Part shown: one piece after another, positions 42,820 through 54,679 of the stretch
Layout of the letters: each line of letters begins with the position of its first letter
Numbering within the stretch: position 1 is the stretch's first letter
Assembly (NCBI RefSeq): GCF_001575205.1
Contig: NZ_LSRE01000014.1
Location: 53,587 to 117,586 of the forward strand
Source: Tsukamurella pseudospumae
Lineage (GTDB): Bacteria; Actinomycetota; Actinomycetes; Mycobacteriales; Mycobacteriaceae
Reading direction: 5' to 3'
Length of the DNA: 64,000 nt
Notes under the pieces: generated by a model
What the model was told of the DNA's origin: nothing
The model's input: only the letters and a program-made list of their open reading frames with translations
Database searches by the model: none
Translations under genes and position numbers: made by a program

Positions 42820-44459
42820 GTACCTTGACGAAACACCCGAACCCGCCGGTCCCGCCGTCGAGCCCGCAGCGGCAGTCGCCGCTGCGCCGCGCGATCGCCA
42901 CGGTCCGCAACACCTGGCGCTCACTGACCTCGATGAAGACGGCGCTGGTCCTGCTGTTCCTGCTCGCCGTGGCGGCCATGCCCGGCGCGCTGCTGCCGCA
43001 GCGCGACATCGACGGCGCCGCGACCGCCAAGTACATCGCCGACCACGGCACGGTCGGCGAGATCATGGACAAGCTGCAGCTCTTCGACGTGTTCAAGTCG
43101 GTGTGGTTCACCGCCGTGTACGCGCTGCTGTTCGTCTCACTCGTCGGCTGCATCCTGCCGCGGCTGTTCGAGCACGTCCGCGCGCTGCGCACGGCCCCCG
43201 TCAACACTCCCCGCAACCTGTCCCGCCTGCCTCGGCACACCATCCGCGAGAGCGACGAGGACCCGGAGACCGCGGCGCGGACGGCGCTCGCCGGACTTCG
43301 CGGCTGGCGCAAGATCTCCCGGGTGGAAACGGCGGCCGAGGCCGGCACCGATGGCGGCGCCACCGTCACCGTCTCCGCCGAGAAGGGCTACCTCCGCGAG
43401 GCGGGCAACCTGCTCTTCCACGCGTCGTTGCTGGGCATCCTCGTGGCGATCGGCGTCGGGCAGCAGTTCGGCTACGAGGGCTCGCGCATCGTGATCGCCG
43501 GCGACGAGGGCTTCTGCAACACCTCGTCGAACTACGACAACTTCCGCGCGGGCAACCTCGTCGACGGCACCGGGCTCGCACCCTTCTGCATCAAGGCGGA
43601 CGCCGTCAACGCCACCTTCCTGCCGAACGCGCAGCCCGACATGTTCTCCACGAACGCCTCCTACCAGGACCGCGACGGCCTGCGCGACGGCACGTGGAAG
43701 AAGTTCACGATCGAGGTGAACAAGCCCCTGCGCATGGAGGGCGTGCGCGTCTACATGCTCGGCCACGGCTACGCCGGCACGTTCACCGTGACCTACCCGG
43801 GCGGGCAGACCCGTACCCAGACCATGCAGTTCGCGCCGCAGGACAAGGTCTACTTCCTCAGCTCCGGCGCGCTGCGCTTCGACCCGCCGGCCGAGCTGTA
43901 CAAGACCGAGGACGAGCGCCGCACCAAGCAGATCGGGATCGAGGGCCTGCTCGCCCCCACGAAGCAGCTCAACGGGTCCCTCTTGACCTCGCGGTTCCCG
44001 GCGCCGAACGACCCGGCCGTCGCGATCGACGTCTACGAGGGCGATACCGGCCTCGACTCGGGCAAGCCGCAGAACATCTTCTCGCTCAGCCGGGACCAGA
44101 TCGACTCCGGACGGCTCGAGAAGAAGGCCCGCGTGAACCTGGACGTCGGCCAGTCGACGACGCTCGAGGACGGCACGCAGGTGCGCTTCGACGGCGTGAC
44201 CAACTTCGCCGCGCTGCAGGTCAGCCACAATCCCGCGCAGAACTGGACGCTGCTCTTCGCGATCGGGATGCTCGGCGGGCTGATCGTCTCGCTGACGGTG
44301 AAACGGCGACGGGTGTTCGTGCGGCTGACCCCGCGCGAGGGCGGCGGTACCGTGATGGAGATCGCCGGACTGGCCCGCACCGACCAGGCCGGATGGAACG
44401 AAGACTTCGATGCACTGGCCGACCGCCTCGTCGGCCGCAACGGTGAGAAGGTGGCTTGA
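42816..44459 (+). CDS. resB: ResB/CcsB-type cytochrome c synthetase subunit
   Basis: 547 residues starting inside the ccdA stop. Membrane helices occur at about residues 42-58, 90-112 and 195-213, and a last helix ([18 protein letters not shown]) near residue 475. A ~250-residue external domain lies between. [20 protein letters not shown] contains a family-conserved His. It forms the System II haem ligation complex with the CcsA-like protein encoded next. The position equals Rv0528. Confidence 0.92.
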   Translation: MSTLTKHPNPPVPPSSPQRQSPLRRAIATVRNTWRSLTSMKTALVLLFLLAVAAMPGALLPQRDIDGAATAKYIADHGTVGEIMDKLQLFDVFKSVWFTAVYALLFVSLVGCILPRLFEHVRALRTAPVNTPRNLSRLPRHTIRESDEDPETAARTALAGLRGWRKISRVETAAEAGTDGGATVTVSAEKGYLREAGNLLFHASLLGILVAIGVGQQFGYEGSRIVIAGDEGFCNTSSNYDNFRAGNLVDGTGLAPFCIKADAVNATFLPNAQPDMFSTNASYQDRDGLRDGTWKKFTIEVNKPLRMEGVRVYMLGHGYAGTFTVTYPGGQTRTQTMQFAPQDKVYFLSSGALRFDPPAELYKTEDERRTKQIGIEGLLAPTKQLNGSLLTSRFPAPNDPAVAIDVYEGDTGLDSGKPQNIFSLSRDQIDSGRLEKKARVNLDVGQSTTLEDGTQVRFDGVTNFAALQVSHNPAQNWTLLFAIGMLGGLIVSLTVKRRRVFVRLTPREGGGTVMEIAGLARTDQAGWNEDFDALADRLVGRNGEKVA

Positions 44460-44461
44460 CC

Positions 44462-45457
44462 ATGGGACCGACGACCAACACGACCCTCGCGGGGTACGCC
44501 GAGACGATGTTCCTCAGCGCCACCGCGATCTACGCGGTCGCCCTGGTGCTGCTGGTGATCGAACTCGCGACCACCCGGGTCACCGCGACCGCGGCCCGTG
44601 ACCGCAGCCGGGAGCTCGTCGCCGCGGGCGGGGCGCCCATCGCCACGGCCGGCACGCCCGGCGTCGTCGTGGACGACGGTCCGCGTCGCTCCCGGTCGGA
44701 GCGGATCGGCCGGATGGGCTACGCGGTGGTCGTGGCGGGCCTGCTACTGCACGTCGCGTCGATCGTCTCCCGCGGTATCGCCACCGGTCGCATGCCCTGG
44801 GGCAACATGTACGAGTTCGTGACCATCACCTGCGCGGGTGCGGTGCTCGCCGCACTGATCATGCTCCGCAAGTCCGAGACCCGGCCGATCCTCGTGTTCG
44901 TGCTGCTCCCGGTGCTGGCGCTGATGTTCGTCGCCGAGGGCGTGCTGTACACCACCGCGGGCCCCGTGGTGCCCGCGCTGAAGTCCTACTGGCTCGCGAT
45001 CCACGTGTCGATCGTGTCGATCGGCTCGGGCATCTTCCTCGTCTCCGGTGTGGCCAGCCTGCTGTACCTGTTCCGGCGCCGCTACGAGCGGCCGGACGGG
45101 ACTGTGGAGGCATCGTCGGGCTTCCCGGGCCGGCTGGTCGAGGCCCTGCCCTCCGCGCAGGTGCTCGATCGCGTGGCCTACGGCACCGTGATCGTGGCGT
45201 TCCCGCTGTTCAGCGCCGGCGTGATCTGCGGTGCGATCTGGGCCGAGGCGGCGTGGGGCCGGCCGTGGGGCTGGGACCCGAAGGAGACGGTGTCGTTCAT
45301 CGCGTGGGTGATCTACGCGGCGTACCTGCATGCGCGGGCGACCTCCGTGTGGCGCAAGGCAGCGCCCTATCTGAACATCCTGGGATTCGCCGCGATGGTG
45401 TTCAATCTGTTCTTCATCAATTACGTGGTGACCGGTCTGCATTCCTACGCGGGCTGA
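44462..45457 (+). CDS. ccsB: CcsA/CcsB-type haem handling protein of cytochrome c maturation
   Basis: 331 residues from ATG 44462; a TTG at 44456 would add two residues. It has about eight membrane helices and the tryptophan-rich signature AWGRPWGWDPKETVSFIAW, which is the haem-presenting WWD motif of System II. It works with the preceding ResB protein to attach haem to apocytochrome c outside the membrane. It is the last gene before a strong bidirectional terminator and corresponds to Rv0529 (ccsA). Naming varies (ccsA/ccsB). Confidence 0.93.
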   Translation: MGPTTNTTLAGYAETMFLSATAIYAVALVLLVIELATTRVTATAARDRSRELVAAGGAPIATAGTPGVVVDDGPRRSRSERIGRMGYAVVVAGLLLHVASIVSRGIATGRMPWGNMYEFVTITCAGAVLAALIMLRKSETRPILVFVLLPVLALMFVAEGVLYTTAGPVVPALKSYWLAIHVSIVSIGSGIFLVSGVASLLYLFRRRYERPDGTVEASSGFPGRLVEALPSAQVLDRVAYGTVIVAFPLFSAGVICGAIWAEAAWGRPWGWDPKETVSFIAWVIYAAYLHARATSVWRKAAPYLNILGFAAMVFNLFFINYVVTGLHSYAG

Positions 45458-45480
45458 TATCCGCGCCGGAAATCCGCGTA

Positions 45481-45532
45481 CGGAAAAGGGGCGCCGCTCC
45501 GTCATCAACGACGGAGCGGCGCCCCTTTTCCG
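45481..45532. terminator. Strong bidirectional terminator hairpin
   Basis: A perfect 23-bp stem, 45481-45503 paired with 45510-45532, around the 6-nt loop ATCAAC. The outer stem has AAAA on one side and TTTT on the other, giving a U-run in either direction. It lies between the convergent ccsB and BldC-like genes and can end transcription from both. Confidence 0.92.
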
Positions 45533-45545
45533 GCCTGCGGACCGG

Positions 45546-45785
45546 CTACGCCGTGGTGTTCTGGTTCAGTAGAGCGAAGACCTCCGATGCGCGGAAGCGA
45601 CGGTGCCCGCCCGGGGTCCGGACCGAGCCGAGCAGGCCCGCACCCGCCCACCGGGTGACCGTTTTCGGGTTCACGTTGAACAGAGCAGCCACCTGGCCTG
45701 GGGTCATGAGGCGCTCGGGCTGACGGGGCGCCGCGGCGCGCGGGTCGACGGTGCGCTGGGCGAGGTTCGGGTGTGCCGTGGTCAT
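45546..45785 (-). CDS. BldC-family MerR-like DNA-binding protein
   Basis: 79 residues. After ~25 variable residues, LMTPGQVAALFNVNPKTVTRW and then GLLGSVRTPGGHRRFRASEV give the complete MerR-type winged helix of BldC. BldC proteins are single-domain MerR relatives that bind DNA cooperatively on direct repeats. In actinomycetes they control developmental timing. The role in this organism is unknown. Confidence 0.88.
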   Translation of the reverse strand: MTTAHPNLAQRTVDPRAAAPRQPERLMTPGQVAALFNVNPKTVTRWAGAGLLGSVRTPGGHRRFRASEVFALLNQNTTA

Positions 45786-45884
45786 GATGCCCAGTATGCA
45801 GCGATTTGCCCGAGTACTCGAACCTCTATCGGACTGTCAAGTATTGGTAAAGTCGGATTTCGGACGGGGAGTAGGCTGATCGGC

Positions 45885-46184
45885 ATGACCGATACGGGAG
45901 CCGCCAAGCGGACGCTGGCGCGCGACATTGTTTTGTATACGCTGTTCCGCCTGGCGCTTGTCGCCGTGATCGCGGCGGTGTTCTACGGAATCGGTCGGCT
46001 GTTCACGGACGACGTCCCACTCGTGATCGTCTTCCTGTTCGCTCTCGTCGTCGCCCTTCCGTTGTCGATGGTCGTCGGCAAGGGATTGCGGGATCGCGTC
46101 AACCGCAGCGCCTCGGTGATCGACGCCGCCCGCAAGGAGAAGCGCGACGACTTCCGTCGGCGGCTACAGGGCGTGGACGAATGA
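45885..46184 (+). CDS. DUF4229 family membrane protein
   Basis: 99 residues from ATG 45885. Two transmembrane helices ([16 protein letters not shown] and [19 protein letters not shown]) are followed by a basic, helical tail ([20 protein letters not shown]). The pattern matches DUF4229 proteins common in Actinobacteria, of unknown function. The next gene starts within its stop (ATGA, 46181-46184). Confidence 0.75.
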   Translation: MTDTGAAKRTLARDIVLYTLFRLALVAVIAAVFYGIGRLFTDDVPLVIVFLFALVVALPLSMVVGKGLRDRVNRSASVIDAARKEKRDDFRRRLQGVDE

Positions 46185-47284
46185 CGGTCGTCTGCGATCG
46201 GTCCGGGGACCGCGCCTGGGTGGACAACGCAGTGCGGCTCATCGAGGCCGATGCGCGCCGCAGTGCCGACACGCACCTGCTGCGCTTCCCGCTGGGGTCC
46301 TGGGCGCAGGGGGACGGCGGTGGCGTCCAGCTGTACCTCAAGGACGAGACCACCCACATCACGGGCAGCCTCAAGCATCGCCTGGCCCGGTCCCTGTTCC
46401 TCTACTCCCTCTGCAACGGGTGGGTGCGGGAGGGGACCACGGTGATCGAGGCGTCGTCGGGCTCCACCGCGGTGTCCGAGGCGTACTTCGCCAAGCTGCT
46501 CGGCCTGCCCTTCGTGGCAGTGATGACGCGGACCACGTCGCCCGCGAAGGTCGCGCTCATCGAGCGGGAGGGCGGCACGTGCCACTTCGTCGATCGCGCC
46601 GACGAGGTGTACACCGAGGCCGCGCGCCTCGCCCGGGACCTGGGCGGGCACTACATGGATCAGTTCACGCACGCCGAGCGGGCGACCGACTGGCGCGGGA
46701 ACAACAACATCGCCGAGTCTATCTTCTCGCAGCTCTCGCTCGAGGAGCATCCGGAGCCGGCGTGGATCGTGGTCGGCGCGGGCACCGGCGGCACGTCCGC
46801 GACGATCGGCCGGTACATCCGCTACCGCCGGCACGCCACGCGCCTGTGCGTCGTCGACCCGGAGAACTCCAGCTTCCTGCCCGGCTTCGAGGCGGGGGAC
46901 TGCTCGGTGGAGACGGGGCAGTCCTCGCGGATCGAGGGCATCGGCCGGCCGCGCGTGGAGCCCTCCTTCATCCCCGAGATCGTGGACCGGATGGTCGGCG
47001 TGCCCGACGCGGGCTCGATCGCCGCGGCGCGCATCGCGTCCGCGATGCTCGGACGCCGCGTCGGCGGATCCACGGGCACGAACCTGTGGGGCGCGTTCGG
47101 CGTGATCGCCGAGATGGTGGACGCGGGCCGGTCCGGGAGTGTCGTCACGCTCCTCGCCGACGACGGTGACCGCTACCTCGACACCTACTTCGACGACGCC
47201 TGGGTCGCGTCCAAGGGCTTCGACCTGATCCCGCCGACGCTCACCGTCGAACGGTTCCTGACGGACGGTTCCTGGCGGGAGTAG
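46181..47284 (+). CDS. cds1: PLP-dependent cysteine synthase/desulfhydrase, Cds1-like
   Basis: 367 residues. [17 protein letters not shown] places the PLP lysine at Lys65, [20 protein letters not shown] binds the phosphate, and [20 protein letters not shown] is the glycine loop. By recall it matches the M. tuberculosis L-cysteine desulfhydrase Cds1 (Rv3684), which releases H2S, pyruvate and ammonia from cysteine. In its M. tuberculosis location it is not beside DUF4229, so local order differs. Cysteine-synthase-like activity is an alternative. Confidence 0.82.
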   Translation: MTVVCDRSGDRAWVDNAVRLIEADARRSADTHLLRFPLGSWAQGDGGGVQLYLKDETTHITGSLKHRLARSLFLYSLCNGWVREGTTVIEASSGSTAVSEAYFAKLLGLPFVAVMTRTTSPAKVALIEREGGTCHFVDRADEVYTEAARLARDLGGHYMDQFTHAERATDWRGNNNIAESIFSQLSLEEHPEPAWIVVGAGTGGTSATIGRYIRYRRHATRLCVVDPENSSFLPGFEAGDCSVETGQSSRIEGIGRPRVEPSFIPEIVDRMVGVPDAGSIAAARIASAMLGRRVGGSTGTNLWGAFGVIAEMVDAGRSGSVVTLLADDGDRYLDTYFDDAWVASKGFDLIPPTLTVERFLTDGSWRE

Positions 47285-47329
47285 GTCCGACGGGGTTCTG
47301 CGGCCGGCCTGCAGGCCGAGGTGCGTGTC

Positions 47330-47422
47330 TCGTTCGGAAAGCCATGCGTGGGACGCATGGCGGGTGAAATTACTGGTCACGCTATGTTTCCGTGACGCGA
47401 ACCATGCGCCGGGCGCATGGCT
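47330..47422. repeat. Left ~93-bp inverted repeat with two LysR-type T-N11-A boxes
   Basis: Two 19-bp palindromes CCATGCG-N5-CGCATGG lie 60 bp apart, at 47342-47360 and 47402-47420. Each contains ATGCG-N5-CGCAT and so fits the LysR box T-N11-A exactly. The whole 93 bp is repeated in reverse orientation at 48070-48162 with roughly 70% identity, including GGTCAC between the boxes. It is upstream of the LysR-type gene. Confidence 0.85.
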
Positions 47423-47503
47423 TGGGCGCCGCGACCGACCGCAGCGCCGAACCCGCCCGGGCGGAAGCGAAAACTCGTCAGTGACCGGCGGTACCGTCCC
47501 GAC

Positions 47504-48055
47504 ATGTCGGACATAGAACGATTACGGGTGGTGGCCACAGTCGCGCACACGCACAGCATCAGTGAGGCGGCGCGGGTACACGGCGTCGCCCAATCCACCG
47601 TCACGCGGTCGGTCGCGGCCGCCGAGAAGCTGGTGGGGTTCCCTCTCTTCCGGCGCGGGGTCGAGGGAGCGCAGCTGGCCACGGGGGCGCGCTCGGCGAT
47701 CACGCTCATCGAGCGGATCGTGGGCGGCTTCGACGAGCTCCGCACCCTCGGTGGCGAGCGACCGGCGGCGTTCCGCCTGGCCCATCGCGCTGATGTGCAA
47801 CTGCCCGCGCACCTCGAGAGCACGATGATCCGGTGGAACCGGGAGCACACGCCCCACGCCGAGGAGGTGATCCTCGATGATCCGATCGCGGCTCTGCTCG
47901 CTGGCGAGGTCGAGATCGCGATGGTGCTCCGCAGTGGTCCGGGCATCGAGGATCTGGAGACCCACGTGGTCAAGGCGATGCGCACCTCCCGGGTCGAGCT
48001 GGTGAATCTGCCCGATCCGCCCGCGGAGCTGGCCGAATTCCTGCTGCGCGTCTAG
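47504..48055 (+). CDS. Short LysR-family regulator (183 aa)
   Basis: 183 residues from ATG 47504. IERLRVVATVAHTHSISEAA and the following RVHGVAQSTVTRSVAAAEKL form the LysR-type winged HTH. A partial effector-domain-like region follows (AFRLAHRADVQLPAHLESTM, LLAGEVEIAMVLRSGPG), but the protein stops where full-length regulators (~300 residues) still have half of the ligand domain to go. The stop is clean and no continuation of the domain is evident downstream. It is flanked on both sides by paired T-N11-A palindromes, presumably its own binding sites. Confidence 0.75.
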   Translation: MSDIERLRVVATVAHTHSISEAARVHGVAQSTVTRSVAAAEKLVGFPLFRRGVEGAQLATGARSAITLIERIVGGFDELRTLGGERPAAFRLAHRADVQLPAHLESTMIRWNREHTPHAEEVILDDPIAALLAGEVEIAMVLRSGPGIEDLETHVVKAMRTSRVELVNLPDPPAELAEFLLRV

Positions 48056-48069
48056 TCGTCGACAGCGTG

Positions 48070-48162
48070 AGCCATGCGCGGGGCGCATTGCTCGATTCGG
48101 AAGAACGTACTGTGACCTGCGACGATGCGGCCATGCGTGTCACGCATGGGTTTTCAGAACGA
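48070..48162. repeat. Right ~93-bp inverted repeat with two LysR-type T-N11-A boxes
   Basis: Reverse-complement partner of 47330-47422. Its palindromes at 48072-48090 and 48131-48149 are 59 bp apart, each ATGCG-N5-CGCAT. The innermost differs from perfect symmetry by one base (CGCATTG). It lies between the convergent mini-LysR and menA genes, where no promoter is expected. Confidence 0.85.
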
Positions 48163-48260
48163 CACGGGACCCGCCGCCGCCGAACGGGGATCGTGCCTAC
48201 CGGTGTCGCGCGTACCAGCGGTCCTAGTCGGGACGTGCGGTGCGGCGGACGACGCCTACG

Positions 48261-49136
48261 TCACGCGCCCAGGAACAGCCCGACCGCGGCGGCGATGGAC
48301 CACACCAGCATGGCCAGGCCGGTCTGGGCGATGCCCGGGATCAGATCGCGACCCTGGCCGCCGCGGACCACCGGGAGCGCGGCGCGCATCGCGAGGGGCG
48401 CGGACAGCAGAGTCAGCAGCGCCCACGGCGTGCAGACGAGGGCCAGGACCAGGCCGAGCACCGTCGGGACGCCCACCAGGACGGCGAACAGGACGCGGGT
48501 GCGGGAGTCGCCGAGCCGGACCGCGAGGGTGATCTTGCCCGACTCGCGGTCCGTGGGGATGTCGCGCAGGTTGTTGGCGACGAGGACCGCCGAGCTGTAC
48601 GCGCCCACCGCGCAGGCGGCGAGAGCGCCGGCACCGTCGACCCTGCCGGCCTGCACGAACTGCGTGCCGAGCACCGCGACCAGGCCGAAGAACACGAACA
48701 CCGCGATCTCGCCGAAGCCGAGGTAGCCGTAGGGCTTCGACCCGCCCGTGTAGAACCACGCGCCCGCGACGCACACCGCGCCCACGAGGATCAGCCACCA
48801 CGCGGAGGCCAGCGACAGGGCGATCCCGGCCACCGCGCCCACGCCGAAGCAGAGGAACGCCGCGCGCTTGACCGCGGCGGGGGACGCGAGCCCCGACCCG
48901 ACGAGCCGCAACGGGCCGACGCGGTCGTCGTCGGTACCGCGGACACCGTCGGAGTAGTCGTTGGCGAAGTTGACGCCGATGATCAACGCCAGCGACACCA
49001 CGAGCGCCAGCAGGGCCTTCCACCACACCGCCCCGCCGAGGAACCCCGCCGCCCCCGTGCCCGCGATCACCGGGGCGATCGCGTTCGGGAGCGTGCGGGG
49101 CCGGGCTCCTTCGAGCCACTGCGCGGGGGTTGCCAT
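48261..49136 (-). CDS. menA: 1,4-dihydroxy-2-naphthoate polyprenyltransferase
   Basis: 291 residues from ATG 49136 (a GTG at 49145 is possible). It is a UbiA-type membrane enzyme: [21 protein letters not shown] contains the NxxxDxxD aspartate motif (Asn56, Asp60, Asp63), and the second motif is [17 protein letters not shown]. About eight membrane helices. It attaches the isoprenoid tail to dihydroxynaphthoate in menaquinone synthesis. menE lies nearby on the same strand, as in M. tuberculosis (Rv0534c, Rv0542c). Confidence 0.95.
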   Translation of the reverse strand: MATPAQWLEGARPRTLPNAIAPVIAGTGAAGFLGGAVWWKALLALVVSLALIIGVNFANDYSDGVRGTDDDRVGPLRLVGSGLASPAAVKRAAFLCFGVGAVAGIALSLASAWWLILVGAVCVAGAWFYTGGSKPYGYLGFGEIAVFVFFGLVAVLGTQFVQAGRVDGAGALAACAVGAYSSAVLVANNLRDIPTDRESGKITLAVRLGDSRTRVLFAVLVGVPTVLGLVLALVCTPWALLTLLSAPLAMRAALPVVRGGQGRDLIPGIAQTGLAMLVWSIAAAVGLFLGA

Positions 49137-49157
49137 GCGACCCACCCTATGCAGTCG

Positions 49158-50951
<1,794 letters not shown>

Positions 50952-50973
50952 GGTTCTCCGATCCGGGGCTGAC

Positions 50974-51001
50974 TACTGCCGAGCGATCTTACTCGGCAGT
51001 A
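50974..51001 (-). promoter_or_regulatory. Operator-like perfect inverted repeat upstream of the acyl-CoA dehydrogenase
   Basis: TACTGCCGAG, 8 bp, CTCGGCAGTA: perfect 10-bp arms, 23 bp before the dehydrogenase start. Length and spacing fit a TetR-family dimer site. No regulator gene is adjacent, so the binding protein is unknown. Confidence 0.65.
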
Positions 51002-51019
51002 AGCTTAGACCAGATTCCT

Positions 51020-52177
51020 TCAACCGTGAATATTTGTGATCTGCGCCGCCAATGCCCGTCGATCGATCTTTCCCGGCCCGCGCCGCGGTAGCTCGTCGAC
51101 GAGATACACCGCGCGCGGTGCCGCTGTCCGGTCCAGTTCGGCCTCCACCGCACGCCGCAGGGCCTCGACGGTGACCGCGCCCTCCGGTGTGCCGGGGGTC
51201 CGGACGACGGCGGCGGCGACGCGCTGGCCGAGCCGCGGATCGGGCTGGGCGAAGACGGCGACCTCGGCCACGCCGGGCACCCGCGCGAGGACGGCCTCGA
51301 CGACCTGGGGGAGCACCGTCAGGCCTCCGGTCGAGATGGCCTCGTCGAGCCGGCCCGTGACGGAGAGGACACCGTCGGACAGGGTTCCCGCATCGTCCGT
51401 GCGGAAGTGCCCGGGCTCCGCGAACGCGGGATGATCGGGCAGGTTCCGGTAGCCGAGGGCCACCGTCGGGCCGCCCAGGACGACCCGGGATTCCGGACCG
51501 TCCAGGCGGATCTCGACGCCGGGGAGGGGCGCACCGTCGTACACGCAGCCCCCGGCCGTCTCGCTCATCCCGTACGTGCGGACCATCCGGATGCCGGCGG
51601 TGAGCGCCGCCTCGCGGACCGGGGCGGGGCAGGCGGCGCCGCCGATGAGTACGCCGTCGAAGCGGGCCAGGGCGTCGGTGGCGGCGGGGTCGGCGAGGAC
51701 CTTCACGAGCTGGGTGGGCACCAGTGAGACGTACCGACGGTCCGCCGTCATCGCGGCGTGCGCCGGAGCGAGGGACCCGGGGTCGAAGCCGCCGCGGACG
51801 TCGAGCTGGGCGGGTGCGTGTCCGGCGGCCAGGGAGCGCAACATCACCTGCACTCCCGCGACGTGGTGCGGCGGCATCGCGAGCAGCCACTGGCCCGTGC
51901 CGCCGAGCCGTGCGTGCGTGCCCGCGGCGCTGGCCGCGAGCGCTTCCCGGGTGAGCATCGCGCCCTTGGGTGTGCCGGTGGTGCCGGAGGTCGCGACCAC
52001 GAGAGCGACCCGCTCGTCGATGGCCTCGCCCCCGGCGAGGGCCCCGCTGAGCCGCGCGGCCTCGCGCGGATCCTGCGCGGGGACGGGCAGCCACGCCGGG
52101 GCGGTGCCGGCGAGGAGTGCCTCCAACTGCGGCAGGGCGGATTCGACGGTGTCGATCGGCAGCGGCTCGAGGATCAC
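51020..52177 (-). CDS. menE: o-Succinylbenzoate-CoA ligase
   Basis: 385 residues, short for an AMP-forming ligase as is usual for actinobacterial MenE. VVATSGTTGTPKGAMLTREA is the P-loop, RTYGMSETAGGCVYDG the second core motif, FRTDDAGTLSDGVLSVTGR the hinge, and GPGKIDRRAL places the catalytic Lys near the C-terminus. It activates o-succinylbenzoate to its CoA thioester in menaquinone synthesis. The gene order menE, DUF3349, membrane protein, pit matches Rv0542c-Rv0545c. Confidence 0.92.
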   Translation of the reverse strand: MILEPLPIDTVESALPQLEALLAGTAPAWLPVPAQDPREAARLSGALAGGEAIDERVALVVATSGTTGTPKGAMLTREALAASAAGTHARLGGTGQWLLAMPPHHVAGVQVMLRSLAAGHAPAQLDVRGGFDPGSLAPAHAAMTADRRYVSLVPTQLVKVLADPAATDALARFDGVLIGGAACPAPVREAALTAGIRMVRTYGMSETAGGCVYDGAPLPGVEIRLDGPESRVVLGGPTVALGYRNLPDHPAFAEPGHFRTDDAGTLSDGVLSVTGRLDEAISTGGLTVLPQVVEAVLARVPGVAEVAVFAQPDPRLGQRVAAAVVRTPGTPEGAVTVEALRRAVEAELDRTAAPRAVYLVDELPRRGPGKIDRRALAAQITNIHG

Positions 52178-52186
52178 CCGATCAGG

Positions 52187-52537
52187 CTACTGCGAGTCGC
52201 GGCGGTGGTAATCGGGGTCGAGGGGGGAGTTGTCGAAGGGCCAGCCCTTGCGCTCGAGCCGCTCGCGGACCCGCGCGATGTCCTTCTCGAGCGGCAGCTC
52301 GTGGGTGTGACCGCTGATGGCGACGCCGGCGTCGACACGGGTGATCGGGTCGAGACCGGCCTCGGTGAGGTGCGCGTCGTCGATCAATTCGCGCGCGACC
52401 TCCTTGACCTCGTCCCTGGTCAACTGGCGGTCGAGGAGTGCCAGGAGCGGCTGGTAATCCGTGCTGGGCACGCCGTCGGGGTAGCCGGCACGCAGCCAGT
52501 CCACGATCTTGGCGAGGAAGCCCGAACCCGAACTCAT
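52187..52537 (-). CDS. DUF3349 family protein, copy 1
   Basis: 116 residues from ATG 52537 with an excellent ribosome site (GGAGGTGAACAGCTC). IVDWLRAGYPDGVPSTDYQP, then LLALLDRQLTRDEV, is the DUF3349 helical core. The C-terminal part includes DPITRVDAGVAISGHTHELP and ends near WPFDN. The function is unknown; DUF3349 proteins are small, soluble and actinobacterial. A paralogue lies just upstream at 52686. It is 9 bp from menE and likely co-transcribed with it. Confidence 0.85.
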   Translation of the reverse strand: MSSGSGFLAKIVDWLRAGYPDGVPSTDYQPLLALLDRQLTRDEVKEVARELIDDAHLTEAGLDPITRVDAGVAISGHTHELPLEKDIARVRERLERKGWPFDNSPLDPDYHRRDSQ

Positions 52538-52610
52538 GAGCTGTTCACCTCCGGTGCAGTGCGCCGCGCGGGGCGCCGGGTGTTGCAATGTCACAGGGAG
52601 ACTATCGTGA

Positions 52611-52647
52611 ACGGCCCCCTATGCCTGTGACCAGCATAGGGGGCCGT
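52611..52647. terminator. Hairpin between the two DUF3349 genes
   Basis: A perfect 14-bp stem (ACGGCCCCCTATGC against GCATAGGGGGCCGT) with a 9-nt loop. It separates the pit-membrane protein-DUF3349 unit from the second DUF3349 gene. No U-tract is present on the minus strand, so termination is inferred from stem strength. Confidence 0.6.
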
Positions 52648-52685
52648 CCGCGTGGTGTCGTGGTCGACGGCTGAGCGAACTTCTC

Positions 52686-52997
52686 TCAGTGGGCGAAACC
52701 GGTGAGCGGCCAGCCGCCCGCGGCGAGCTTGCTCGCGACCTGGCGCAGGTCGGCATCACTCGGTTCGGTCTGCGTGACCTTCGTGATCGCGGCCTCGATC
52801 TCCTCGCGGTGCACCTCGTCGGGGCGGTTCGCGAGGATGCGGCCGATGACGGAGTTCACCTCGTCCTCGGTGAGCTGCTTCTTGAGCAGGGCGAGGAGGG
52901 GGAAGTAGTCCTTCGGCGGGACGCCCTCGGGGTAACCGGCGCGCAGCCAGTCGAGGACCTGCGTCAGGACGCTGTCCTGGGTGTTCTCGGTGGTCAT
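52686..52997 (-). CDS. DUF3349 family protein, copy 2
   Basis: 103 residues from ATG 52997. VLDWLRAGYPEGVPPKDYFP and LLALLKKQLTEDEVNSVIGR align with copy 1. The C-terminus ends in WPLTGFAH. Function unknown. It follows the small membrane protein gene by 8 bp and is the last gene of the pit operon. It corresponds to Rv0543c by position. Confidence 0.85.
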   Translation of the reverse strand: MTTENTQDSVLTQVLDWLRAGYPEGVPPKDYFPLLALLKKQLTEDEVNSVIGRILANRPDEVHREEIEAAITKVTQTEPSDADLRQVASKLAAGGWPLTGFAH

Positions 52998-53005
52998 GTC
53001 CGCCC

Positions 53006-53308
53006 CTACTTCTTCTTCTCGAACCACGGGTAGATGTGCTCGAAGGTGAGCTCGTACTTGAAGCCGGACGCGACGATCATCGCGATGCCGAGGAGGATCG
53101 CGGCGATGACGATGACGAAGGCGATCGCGGCGAGAACGTTGCCGAGCGGGTTCGGCTGGTGGACGGTGCCGTCCTCCCGCTCGTGGCCGTTGCCGACGGC
53201 CAGGCCGCGGACGCCGACGGCGAACAGGGCGGGCAGACCTGCGCCGAGGATCAGGCCCACGAGGAGGACCTTCCAGACCGCACTGAGGGCGAGGGAGATG
53301 GTTTCCAT
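53006..53308 (-). CDS. Small membrane protein linked to the phosphate transporter (Rv0544c-like)
   Basis: 100 residues with two transmembrane helices (VWKVLLVGLILGAGLPALFA and NVLAAIAFVIVIAAILLGIA) joined by a hydrophilic loop, and a basic C-terminus (YPWFEKKK). It lies 3 bp after pit. The conserved pairing suggests an accessory role for the transporter, which is inference. Confidence 0.8.
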   Translation of the reverse strand: METISLALSAVWKVLLVGLILGAGLPALFAVGVRGLAVGNGHEREDGTVHQPNPLGNVLAAIAFVIVIAAILLGIAMIVASGFKYELTFEHIYPWFEKKK

Positions 53309-53311
53309 GTC

Positions 53312-54562
<1,251 letters not shown>

Positions 54563-54657
54563 GGTGAAAATAGTGCGGCCGAAGGGGTGGTTCCACCAAA
54601 CGGGTGAGACGGGCCCGACACCGTTCTGACCTGCAGATTCTCTACCGTCCTACCATC

Positions 54658-54679
54658 GTTCATCAGATGTTCATTCAGG
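54658..54679 (+). promoter_or_regulatory. PHO-box-like tandem 11-mers
   Basis: GTTCATCAGAT directly followed by GTTCATTCAGG: two 11-bp units starting GTTCAT, the spacing and consensus of PhoP-type direct repeats in actinobacteria. It lies between the divergent pit and SARP-FHA genes. PhoP/RegX3 control of pit is the simplest reading, but the box is oriented toward the other gene. Confidence 0.55.

Larger units (their letters stand above)
47330..48162. mobile_element. Candidate single-gene cassette: mini-LysR gene between inverted repeats
   Basis: An 833-bp unit with ~93-bp inverted repeats at both ends and one gene inside. There is no transposase, and I see no target duplication. The right repeat lies downstream of the gene and upstream of nothing (the next gene is convergent), so ordinary autoregulation does not explain it. 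Mobility is only inferred. Confidence 0.35.

Noticed and set aside
45481..45532. Long perfect hairpin as a novel RNA element
   Set aside because: Its position between convergent genes and the A/T-run ends are fully explained by a bidirectional terminator.
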